The notes below the pieces were generated by a model. That model was not told the origin of the DNA. It did not search any database and was given only the letters and a program-made list of their open reading frames with translations. A stretch of 21,200 nucleotides of DNA from CAYJXA01 sp964404595. GTDB lineage: Archaea > Nanobdellota > Nanobdellia > Woesearchaeales > GW2011-AR9. Below, piece after piece: positions 14,389 to 20,981 of the stretch. Position numbers and translations under genes: made by a program. Numbering within the stretch: the stretch's first letter is position 1; each line of letters opens with the position of its first letter. Where the stretch lies: assembly GCA_964404595.1 (NCBI GenBank), contig CAYOKQ010000021.1, forward strand, positions 1 through 21,200, in the 5' to 3' direction.

Positions 14389-14892
14389 TTAATTATATAT
14401 CCCCAGCATTTTCTTCAGTGTCTTGGCCGAAGCCGATGGTTTTCTGCCTCCAGTAATGCCTAAAATTTTCCAATCCTCTCTTTTACTCCCATTCTTGTTT
14501 AAGTGGTCTTCATTTCGAGCCGATTGTAATTTAATTAAGAATTCTTCAATCTCACTAATCTGTCGTCCATTAGTTTTTCCTCTCTGCTTCGGGTGTGCCA
14601 CAAAAAACATTACAGGTGAGCCTTTTCCTTTAGACAATGCTTCGTGATATTTAATTCGCTTGTGATCAGCAAAACACTCTTTTTCAAAATCACGAGAAGT
14701 TTTACCAACATAATAGGGAGTTATCCCCCTTCCAGCCCTTATCCCAAATATGTAGCAACCTTTACTTTTTCTTATTTTTTCTGCTTCTGTATTCTCCCAG
14801 AATTCAGTAATATTGGTTTCATCGAGAAAAACCCCTCTGGAACCATTCTTATACTTTATCTTTATTGGTCCTGTGACGGTGTATTTGCTCAT
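14389..14892 (-). CDS. GIY-YIG-like nuclease-fold protein
   Basis: The 167-residue protein has the paired signature of the GIY-YIG fold: CYIFG (46-50) and, after a short loop, YYVGKT (60-65). The core continues through a helix with HKRIKYHEAL, a strand SPVMFFVAH, and a helix EIEEFLIKLQ with a candidate metal-binding Glu near 116, then the RNEDHLNKNG end common in the family. It is close to a minimal single-domain form. Whether all catalytic residues are present, mainly the Arg after the second motif, cannot be settled by eye. It starts with GAGGGAA upstream. A cytoplasmic nuclease-type gene between exported-protein genes is unusual. Confidence 0.7.
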   Translation of the reverse strand: MSKYTVTGPIKIKYKNGSRGVFLDETNITEFWENTEAEKIRKSKGCYIFGIRAGRGITPYYVGKTSRDFEKECFADHKRIKYHEALSKGKGSPVMFFVAHPKQRGKTNGRQISEIEEFLIKLQSARNEDHLNKNGSKREDWKILGITGGRKPSASAKTLKKMLGIYN

Positions 14893-14907
14893 TTTCTATT
14901 CCCTCTT

Positions 14908-15345
14908 TTAATCTTCCCTGCTAAAGCCAAAAACTGCGGAAAACTCTGCTAACCTTTTCCCGTATGTGTCTTCAATGTAAACCGTAGCAGTATCTGTCTT
15001 AAAGCCGCTTTCTTCCAGTAAAGTGATCCAAGCCTGACCAAAAGCTCCCGTGAGTCTTTCTTGCTGATATTCTGGTTCACTGTACCATTGATCTGAAATT
15101 ACAATAGTGAGATCATCTTTATCCCACGTTCCCCTAAGGCAGATTTCTGGGCATAATCTAAGTAATCCATTTACACCGTTTTCCAGTTTTGTGAAATTTC
15201 CAGTTTCAGTCACTAAAGAATTTGACGAGCTAACCTGCGGATTCGTTTTAGTAAAAGGCCCAATAAGTACCCCCAGAATCATTAATCCTATCACAACTGC
15301 CCAAACAGGATGATTTTTTATCCAAGTGATGATTTTTTCTTTCAT
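14908..15345 (-). CDS. 145-residue single-pass membrane protein
   Basis: The N-terminus (MKEKIITWIKNHP) is followed by one membrane helix at about 14-29 and an outward domain of about 110 residues with two cysteines in LCPEICLRGTW and strands DDLTIVIS and TATVYIED. The central EYQQERLTGAFGQAWITLLEE segment is helical. It begins 3 nt after the lipoprotein stop with a GAGG ribosome-binding motif, so it belongs to that operon. No family recognised. Confidence 0.65.
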   Translation of the reverse strand: MKEKIITWIKNHPVWAVVIGLMILGVLIGPFTKTNPQVSSSNSLVTETGNFTKLENGVNGLLRLCPEICLRGTWDKDDLTIVISDQWYSEPEYQQERLTGAFGQAWITLLEESGFKTDTATVYIEDTYGKRLAEFSAVFGFSRED

Positions 15346-15348
15346 TCT

Positions 15349-16245
15349 TCATTCCTCTTCTATTTCGTTAAAGTCCTTATTCAATAAAGCTATTCGCGCT
15401 GTACCACCACCAGTATCGCCATAAATTAAATTTAAATAAATATTATCTTCAATTTTTTCAAGGAAATCCCGGTCAATATTAATCACTCTGCCATTCACGT
15501 AAACACCTGCAAGCAGTTGGTTTGTATTGCTAATATAAGTTAAATTTACTAATTTTATTGCAAAATTATGACCAAAAAATCCTACCTGCTCAAGAGTCCC
15601 CATCTGGAGAATTACTTCCTTACTAAAACAGTCCAAAGGGCAATCACCTTCATTTAAATTTCCAACAAAATGTGAGATATAAGGGTCATCGTACCATTCG
15701 TTCTCCGAACACATGTTATCGCCGCAAGGGTGTATAAATAAATCTCCCAAAGCATTAACTTTCCATAGACTGTTAATTCTGACAAGTTCCATAGATGGTG
15801 CCTTTACATCAAGAGAAGTAGAGCCAATTGTATATTGCACAAAAGCAGTATTGTCACCTTCGAAAACTATTCCTTCGTATCGAAGCGAATTGAACAAGGT
15901 ATTAAATTCTTCATGTTCCATCAACCAAACAAACTCTTCCTTGGATTTTAATCCTGTCAAAGATCCTGCTAATAAATCGTACATCTGATCATAATTTTTT
16001 CTCTCCCATTGAACTAAAAATAGCTTAGCTACGTTCTCAGCTTCTTCTTTATTATTTACTACGGGTACAAGTATCTCCCCAGACTCAGCATTTTCATCTT
16101 TATCACAAATTGAATTGTCATTTGTATCTAAACAACACTCTTTTCCTACTTTAAGATATGGTTTGTTACAAGTAATAGGGGTAGTAGTACACGCAGTAAT
16201 AAGAACAATCACAACAATAAGAAAGATAATTTTCCACCCTTGCAT
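15349..16245 (-). CDS. lipoprotein with NTF2-like domain and Cys motifs
   Basis: The 298-residue protein has a hydrophobic leader ending VLITAC, a lipobox with Cys19 as probable anchor. The mature part starts with CNKPYLKVGKECCLDTNDN and ICDKDE, a motif often seen after signal peptides in DPANN secreted proteins. Residues about 65-170 (KLFLVQWERKNYDQMYDLL to a final SLWKVNALG) have the pattern of an NTF2-like alpha-beta cone. A second Cys pair region (CGDNMCSENEW, then CPLDCF) and a beta-rich end follow. The ATG lies inside the 12-bp operator element and 27 nt from the shared TATA box, so the message looks leaderless. It heads the minus-strand envelope operon. Confidence 0.75.
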   Translation of the reverse strand: MQGWKIIFLIVVIVLITACTTTPITCNKPYLKVGKECCLDTNDNSICDKDENAESGEILVPVVNNKEEAENVAKLFLVQWERKNYDQMYDLLAGSLTGLKSKEEFVWLMEHEEFNTLFNSLRYEGIVFEGDNTAFVQYTIGSTSLDVKAPSMELVRINSLWKVNALGDLFIHPCGDNMCSENEWYDDPYISHFVGNLNEGDCPLDCFSKEVILQMGTLEQVGFFGHNFAIKLVNLTYISNTNQLLAGVYVNGRVINIDRDFLEKIEDNIYLNLIYGDTGGGTARIALLNKDFNEIEEE

Positions 16246-16299
16246 ACTGCAATATTATGAGTTACTTCTATTTAAGCCTTACTATTGTATTGCAGTATG
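16243..16299. promoter_or_regulatory. symmetrical divergent promoter/operator
   Basis: The same 12-mer TATTGCAGTATG occurs as an exact inverted pair at 16243-16254 (minus) and 16288-16299 (plus). In each copy the final ATG is the start codon of a gene: the lipoprotein on the left, the winged-helix regulator on the right. A single near-palindromic TATA box, CTATTTAAG (16268-16276), sits at the centre, 24-28 nt from both starts. Both messages are therefore probably leaderless, and each 12-mer covers the transcription start. A regulator bound there would block both genes equally. Confidence 0.8.
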
Positions 16300-16554
16300 G
16301 CCAAACGCTCTTCCTACGATATCAAACGCAAGATACTGCTCACGGTAAAAGAAAAACCAGCATCCTATGCAGAATTAGAACGAAAAGTAAACACAGGTTA
16401 TCGAACTATCAAAGCAAATTGTGAAGAGCTACAGGATTACGACTTTATTGACATCAAAACAATGAAAGAACATCCGGCCAATGCCCGACCTTCGCATGTG
16501 GTGCTCATAACCGACAAAGGGATTGAGACTTTACAGAAAAAGAAAACAAAATGA
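16297..16554 (+). CDS. winged-helix transcription regulator
   Basis: The 85-residue protein is a single winged-helix domain: helix 1 SSYDIKRKILLTVKE, helix 2 YAELERKVN, recognition helix GYRTIKANCEELQDYD, a wing with HVVLITDKGIE, and a Lys-rich end. It matches small archaeal regulators whose sequence starts MAKRSSYDIK. The ATG at 16297 is chosen because it lies in the operator 12-mer and 24-25 nt from the TATA box; a TTG at 16285 would add four residues. It is transcribed away from the lipoprotein operon from a shared promoter, the usual layout for a local autoregulated repressor. Confidence 0.85.
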   Translation: MAKRSSYDIKRKILLTVKEKPASYAELERKVNTGYRTIKANCEELQDYDFIDIKTMKEHPANARPSHVVLITDKGIETLQKKKTK

Positions 16555-16562
16555 GAGGAATT

Positions 16563-16688
16563 TCCTCGCCACTCCCCACTTTTTTCATTGATTTGTCCAG
16601 TGGCATGGGAGCTTATAACCTCAAAATTTTGCACTTATAGGATTTTTTTTCAATAAGCCACTCACCCACTGGACAAGTTCGGCGAGGA
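16563..16688. repeat. nested inverted repeat before scaffold gap
   Basis: An inner pair of about 24-bp imperfect arms, 16593-16616 (TTGTCCAGTGG...CTTAT) and 16653-16676 (ATAAG...CCACTGGACAA), encloses a 36-nt AT-rich loop with a T8 run. An outer 8-bp pair, TCCTCGCC (16563-16570) and GGCGAGGA (16681-16688), flanks it. The structure lies between the regulator stop and the TATA-like ATATATAAAG at 16687. It may be the end of a small mobile element, a terminator-like hairpin for the regulator gene, or an operator for the next gene. It ends close to the assembly gap, and such repeats often break assemblies. Confidence 0.6.
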
Positions 16689-16700
16689 TATATAAAGTGG

Positions 16701-16710
16701 NNNNNNNNNN
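16701..16710. other. scaffold gap (10 N)
   Basis: A fixed-length run of N directly before an ATG. The true distance and the true start of the next gene are unknown. Confidence 0.98.
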
Positions 16711-17387
16711 ATGTCCAAAGAAAAAGCATTGTCAGTTTTTGAAGGAAAAGAGATTCGTAAAGTATGGCACAATGAGGAGTGGTGGTTTTCAATTGTTGAT
16801 GTAGTGGGAGCATTAACTGATAGTGTTGATGCTAAAGATTATTGGTATAGATTAAAGCAAAGAGAAAAAGAATCCAGTGGAATTGAACTATCGACATTTT
16901 GTCGACAGTTGAAATTAATAGCTGAAGATGGCAAAATGAGAGAAACAGACTGCGCGAATACCGAAGGCTTATTCCGTATTATTCAATCTATTCCGTCCAG
17001 AAAAGCTGAACCATTCAAGCTCTGGCTGGCCAAGGTAGGCTATGAACGAGTTGTAGAAACAGAAGATCCGGAACTCGCGTTCAACCGAGCCATGAGAACC
17101 TATTTTCAAAAGGGCTATTCCAAGGAATGGATCAATCAACGCTTAAAAACGATAGAAATACGAAAAGAACTCACCGATGAATGGAATCGTTCCGGAGTAA
17201 GACAAAGAGTCCGATTTTGCCATTTTAACTAACCTTCCATGAGAGTAAAGAAGTCGCAGTCAAAGGCGGAACAGTGGCAGGAAATACCAGAAAAGATATT
17301 GAAAAAAAGCTTGGTGAAAGTGTTGTAAGTTCTAAAAATGCACAAGATCACCTGACAGATAAAACAAAGAAGAAGCAACTTACATGA
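16711..17387 (+). pseudogene. Bro-N/DinD-like protein, frameshifted with internal deletion
   Basis: The first 165 residues match the Bro-N family as found in DinD-like and phage-antirepressor proteins: VWHNEEWWFSIVDVVGALTDS, the YWYRLKQR segment, NTEGLFRIIQSIPS, LAKVGYERVVE and the DELTDEWNRSG-like end. Near 17197-17205 the frame is lost: after GVRQ the shadow frame would read SDFAILTN, as relatives do. The family's end reappears in another frame from about 17230 to TGA 17385-17387: HESKEVAVKGGTVAGNTRKD, then KKLGESVVSSKNAQ. Some 50-60 residues usually found between these parts are missing. The gene is therefore decayed. Its last codon overlaps the next ATG (ATGA). The left edge touches a gap. 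Confidence 0.8.
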
Positions 17388-17665
17388 AAAAAGCCATTCC
17401 CATTCAACAGATTATTAATTGGTATTACGGCAATTATTGTGTTCGAAAGTGTTACAACGATGAACGCAGACAGGATGAACATTATCCTAAACTTCAAGAA
17501 TTGGCCTTAAAATTAAAAGGAATTACTATGACTCACGGGCAATTTTTGACTATGATGCGATCAGATAAGACCATCTGCAATCTGAGCGATGAAGAATGGG
17601 CAAATAGGAAATTTTCGTGGAGAAGGACTGATTGTATTACCTGCAAAAAGTTAGGAATACACTAA
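17384..17665 (+). CDS. unknown 93-residue protein coupled to the Bro-N gene
   Basis: The ATG overlaps the TGA of the decayed Bro-N/DinD-like gene, so it was its operon partner. The protein is basic and rich in aromatic residues (INWYYGNYCVRKCYND at the start, WANRKFSWRR near the end), with cysteine pairs CVRKC and CITCKK that could bind a metal. Residues 30-60 look helical. I recognise no family. With its partner broken, it may be losing function too. Confidence 0.55.
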   Translation: MKKAIPIQQIINWYYGNYCVRKCYNDERRQDEHYPKLQELALKLKGITMTHGQFLTMMRSDKTICNLSDEEWANRKFSWRRTDCITCKKLGIH

Positions 17666-17667
17666 TT

Positions 17668-17688
17668 ATCAAAAAAGAAAGAAAAAAT
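17668..17688 (-). terminator. oligo-T terminator of the 17808 gene
   Basis: On the minus strand T6 and T6 runs follow directly after the stop of the 39-residue gene, the usual archaeal stop signal. Confidence 0.55.
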
Positions 17689-17808
17689 TCAATATTCCCT
17701 CTCAAAATCCCCCTCTTTCTCCATAGCCGCCTTCTTCGTCGGAAATTCACCTAATTTATGTCCGTCGTTGTTATATAAAACCCATCTCAATCCCCGCTTG
17801 TAAATCAT
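17689..17808 (-). CDS. 39-residue small protein
   Basis: The ATG at 17806-17808 has a Shine-Dalgarno GAGGTGG about seven bases upstream, and T runs follow the stop. The product begins MIYKRGLRWVLYNNDGHKLG, continues EFPTKKAAMEKEGDFEREY and then stops. A strand pair followed by a helix with the pattern WVLYxxDGxKLGEFPTKxAA recalls small DUF-type proteins that are common in archaea and bacteria. No motif gives a role. Confidence 0.6.
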   Translation of the reverse strand: MIYKRGLRWVLYNNDGHKLGEFPTKKAAMEKEGDFEREY

Positions 17809-17886
17809 AGCAACCACCTCGCCGATTTTTTACAATGAGAAAATAAGAAAAATACTTTAACATTGTGTATATAGTTAGAATACCTT

Positions 17887-19251
17887 CTAGACTGGCACGC
17901 TTCGTGCAGCTCGCTGCACCACTTCCGACAAAGCCGGATGCACATGCACTGCTTCACGTACAATATCTAAAGCTTTCCTTCTATTTGCTTTCATCACCAC
18001 CACCACTTCATGAATTAAAGTGGAAGCATGTGGGCCGATAATATGGCAGCCGAGAATTTCTTTATTTTTCCTATCCACAATGAATTTCACAAACCCTTCT
18101 TTCTCTTCGATGGCTGCTCCCATCCCAGTATTTTTGTAATCATATCTTCCAACAACATACTCTTTATTTTTTTCCCGCGCTTCCTGCTCGGTCATTCCCA
18201 CTCCGGCGATCTGCGGATTACTAAAGATGGCATGGGGCAGGGGATAGTAATCCACTGCATTTCGCACACCAAAAATATTATTCAACACATATTCTGCTTC
18301 CAGATTGGCGCTATGCTTGAACAAATAAACACCGGCAATATCACCAAGTGCCCATATATTTTTTGCAGTTGTTTCAAGATATTTGTTAACACGAACAAAT
18401 CCTTTTTCGTTTATTTGAACTCCAGTTTTCTTTACGTCAAGCCTATCAGAATTTGGAGTAACTCCCGTCGCGATCAATAATTTTTCAGCCACAAAAAATT
18501 TTTCTTTCCCCTCGTGTTTGGTATGGACCACAATATTCTTTCCTTTTTGTTCTACCCGTACAATATCACAATTACATATCAAACCATATTTTTTCTTCCA
18601 CAGCTGAGTAAATGATTCAGCGATTTCTTTATCCTCACGTGGAATAAGCAAGGGTCCGCGCTGTAATATAGTCACCCGGCAGCCAAGAGCCGCATAAAAA
18701 TGTCCCAATTCAGCTGCAATATATCCTCCGCCAATGATAATCATACTCTTTGGGAGGATGGTAAGGCGCAGTGCCTGCGTGCTGGTCATGTACGGTACCT
18801 TGTCCAAACCAGGAATTGAGGGAATGGAAGGCCTCGCACCGGCGGCAATAACGATTTTTGTGCCCATTATTTTTTCTTTGCCAACTTGCAGCGTGTAGGG
18901 TGCAATAAATGTTGCTCGAGCTTTGAATAAAGATGGATTTTTTCCAGCGCGCAATGATTGCTCAATCTCTCTCGCGTCTTTGTCTACTACGTTACTTGCT
19001 CTGGTGGTGATTTGGCTAAAATGAATGCTTGGCAGTCTTGCGTTCAATCCAAATATACGTGCCCGTTTGATTTCCTGCGCCACATCAGCAGAATGAATAA
19101 TCATTTTAGAAGGGATGCATCCGCGATTCAAGCAGGTTCCACCTAAATGGCCTTCTTCGATGATAGCAGTTTTCAATCCTCGGTTGGCGGCTTCCACCGC
19201 AACATCTAGTCCAGAACCGGCGCCGATGACGATAAGATCGAATGATTTCAT
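17887..19251 (-). CDS. flavin disulfide reductase (Lpd/mycothione reductase-like)
   Basis: The 454-residue protein is a class I pyridine nucleotide-disulfide oxidoreductase. The redox cysteines are Cys40 and Cys45 in GGTCLNRGCIPSK, the NAD(P)H site has GGGYIAAELG (174-183), the second FAD motif ends in ALGDIAG, and the dimer-interface base is His438-Pro439 with Glu443. The first FAD loop reads GAGSGLD, so the third Gly of GxGxxG is Leu, as in mycothione-reductase-like members that also vary there. The MTSTQALRL and ELGHFYAALG stretches also lean that way. It may act as dihydrolipoamide dehydrogenase or reduce a low-molecular-weight disulfide; no 2-oxoacid dehydrogenase genes are nearby. GAGG lies 5 nt before the ATG and a TATA box about 40 nt upstream, so it has a short leader. 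Confidence 0.85.
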   Translation of the reverse strand: MKSFDLIVIGAGSGLDVAVEAANRGLKTAIIEEGHLGGTCLNRGCIPSKMIIHSADVAQEIKRARIFGLNARLPSIHFSQITTRASNVVDKDAREIEQSLRAGKNPSLFKARATFIAPYTLQVGKEKIMGTKIVIAAGARPSIPSIPGLDKVPYMTSTQALRLTILPKSMIIIGGGYIAAELGHFYAALGCRVTILQRGPLLIPREDKEIAESFTQLWKKKYGLICNCDIVRVEQKGKNIVVHTKHEGKEKFFVAEKLLIATGVTPNSDRLDVKKTGVQINEKGFVRVNKYLETTAKNIWALGDIAGVYLFKHSANLEAEYVLNNIFGVRNAVDYYPLPHAIFSNPQIAGVGMTEQEAREKNKEYVVGRYDYKNTGMGAAIEEKEGFVKFIVDRKNKEILGCHIIGPHASTLIHEVVVVMKANRRKALDIVREAVHVHPALSEVVQRAARSVPV

Positions 19252-19287
19252 ATAAGCCTCTTTTTTAATCTAAGAAGGGAAGGGGGT

Positions 19288-19295
19288 TATTTAAA
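19288..19295 (-). promoter_or_regulatory. TATA box of the disulfide reductase gene
   Basis: The minus strand reads TTTAAATA about 40 nt before the ATG at 19251. The expected message has a leader of about 15 nt carrying the GAGG motif (19257-19260), unlike the leaderless neighbours. Confidence 0.5.
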
Positions 19296-19327
19296 TGAAT
19301 CGCTTGCATAAGAATCATAAGACTACA

Positions 19328-19336
19328 GTATATAAC
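19328..19336 (+). promoter_or_regulatory. TATA box of the 19358 lipoprotein gene
   Basis: AGTATATAA is centred 26 nt before ATG 19358, deciding that start over the upstream TTG at 19352. Confidence 0.65.
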
Positions 19337-19357
19337 TTCTAAAAAGAATGGTTGCTG

Positions 19358-19915
19358 ATGGCAAAATTATTTATGATTCTGACACTGCTTTTTCTGTTAG
19401 GCTGTAGCGAATTCCAATGGTACACTTTTTCGCTGCGTAATGAGCAGGGTGAGGCGTTAATACTCCCTCATAATAGCATTATAGCTTTGGCCATGCCCCG
19501 AAAAGATGCAAATACAGTGCTCAGCCCCGAAAATTTTAAAGAGAATAGGATTATCATTCAGCAAACAAAGACCGATTGTGCGCATGCGCGCGAGAATTAT
19601 CTTCCGGAGCAGCAGGAGGCATTGAATAACATTAATATAGAAAATAAGGCATCTATTCGAAAAATAACCATCACCATGCCTTATCATGCGAATGCAACGG
19701 ATACTTTTACCCGCATTCCCGACACATTTTGTCTTGGTTTTTATACGCTTAAAGGATGGGAATGGGATTACACGCCGATTCATCCACAGTTAGATGAAGA
19801 TGAACAAAGAGGAATAGCCACCGTGGAAGTCCAACAAGAGAAAGTGGGAGCCATCGCGATCCTGGTAGATACCACCACCGTGATAGACACGATTATGATC
19901 GAAGCCAAGCCATAA
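19358..19915 (+). CDS. small lipoprotein, unknown function
   Basis: The 185-residue protein begins MAKLFMILTLLFLLGCSE, a short lipoprotein signal with Cys in an LLGC lipobox. The mature part is mixed: an early strand FQWYTFSLRNEQGEAL, two cysteines (DCAHAREN and DTFCLGFY) that may pair, and a beta-rich end (GIATVEVQQEKVGAIAILVDTTTVIDTIMIE) like a small beta-sandwich. A TATA box 26 nt upstream fixes the ATG. It stands alone between the disulfide reductase and the dehydrogenase. No family recognised. Confidence 0.7.
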   Translation: MAKLFMILTLLFLLGCSEFQWYTFSLRNEQGEALILPHNSIIALAMPRKDANTVLSPENFKENRIIIQQTKTDCAHARENYLPEQQEALNNINIENKASIRKITITMPYHANATDTFTRIPDTFCLGFYTLKGWEWDYTPIHPQLDEDEQRGIATVEVQQEKVGAIAILVDTTTVIDTIMIEAKP

Positions 19916-19934
19916 CTCAGGCATAGTCAATAAT

Positions 19935-19942
19935 CTTTAAAA
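19935..19942 (+). promoter_or_regulatory. TATA-like box of the dehydrogenase gene
   Basis: CTTTAAAA lies about 28 nt before ATG 19967, consistent with a leaderless message. Confidence 0.55.
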
Positions 19943-19966
19943 AGAACCACAAGATTACCTGCCGTA

Positions 19967-20941
19967 ATGAAGCCGCGAGTATTTGTTACCAGAAAAATCC
20001 CCGAATCAGGAATAAAACTGCTGCAAAAATTCTGTGAAGTTAAAATCCACCCTAAAGATCGAGTCATCCCAAAAAAAGAATTACTCAAAGAAGTAAAACA
20101 ATGCGACGCTTTACTGTGCCTGCTGACCGACAAAATTGACAACGAAGTTATTGATGCTAATCCTACACTAAAAATTATTTCCAATTACGCCATTGGCTAT
20201 AATAACATTGATGTTGCCTATGCCACCGCAAAAAAAATTCCGGTGACCAATACACCCGGACAGGCTATCGTCGATGCGGTGGCCGAACATACTATCGCTT
20301 TAATGTTTGCCATCACCAAGCGCATTGTGGAAGCTGACAGGTTTACTCGCAAAGGATTGTATAAAGGATGGGAGCCCAGGTCTTTTTTAGGGATGGAGCT
20401 TAGAGGAAAAACCCTGGGGATAGTCGGACTTGGACGTATTGGCCAGGGCGTGGCGCAAAGGGCCAAGGCAATGGGGATGAAGATTATGTATACCGATGTT
20501 TCCAGGAATTCCGAGTTTGAAGCGCGGTTTCAGGCTCAGTATCTATCATTATCAGCACTCTTGCAACGTGCAGATGTAGTTTCTCTCCATGTTCCTTTAT
20601 TACCTGCAACCACTCACTTAATCGCAGCAAAAGAATTATCTCTAATGAAGCAAACTGCCTATCTTATTAATACTTCGCGAGGCCCCGTCATCGATGAAAA
20701 AGCGCTCGTTGCAGCTCTGAAGAAGAAACAAATTGCCGGAGCAGCATTGGATGTGTATGAGTTTGAGCCGAAACTTACTACCGGGTTAACTAAATTACAG
20801 AATGTTGTTCTTACACCCCATATTGCATCGGCAACCAGAGAAGCCCGGTCAGAGATGTCAATCGATGCGGCGCAAAATATTTTAGCAGTATTGCAGGGAA
20901 AGAAACCCAAGATGCTGGTTAATCCGCAGGTATACAAATGA
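19967..20941 (+). CDS. D-2-hydroxyacid dehydrogenase (glyoxylate reductase-like)
   Basis: The 324-residue enzyme has the standard two-domain layout of the NAD(P)-dependent D-isomer 2-hydroxyacid dehydrogenases. The substrate-binding loop includes SNYAIGYNNID (72-82), the cofactor motif is GLGRIG (154-159), and the catalytic residues are Arg238 in NTSRGP, Glu267 in YEFEP and His285 in TPHIAS. The length and the TRKIPESGIKLL start resemble archaeal glyoxylate/hydroxypyruvate reductases more than phosphoglycerate dehydrogenase, which has extra C-terminal domains. The likely reaction is reversible reduction of a 2-oxoacid such as glyoxylate; exact substrate unknown. It looks monocistronic. Confidence 0.92.
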   Translation: MKPRVFVTRKIPESGIKLLQKFCEVKIHPKDRVIPKKELLKEVKQCDALLCLLTDKIDNEVIDANPTLKIISNYAIGYNNIDVAYATAKKIPVTNTPGQAIVDAVAEHTIALMFAITKRIVEADRFTRKGLYKGWEPRSFLGMELRGKTLGIVGLGRIGQGVAQRAKAMGMKIMYTDVSRNSEFEARFQAQYLSLSALLQRADVVSLHVPLLPATTHLIAAKELSLMKQTAYLINTSRGPVIDEKALVAALKKKQIAGAALDVYEFEPKLTTGLTKLQNVVLTPHIASATREARSEMSIDAAQNILAVLQGKKPKMLVNPQVYK

Positions 20942-20981
20942 GTTAAATTTCGAACATTGTCGGCTTTCTGTTACTCCTTGG

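Noticed and set aside
16613..16813. Minus-strand frame across the second N run
   Set aside because: It crosses unknown bases and overlaps the clear Bro-N coding sequence on the other strand.
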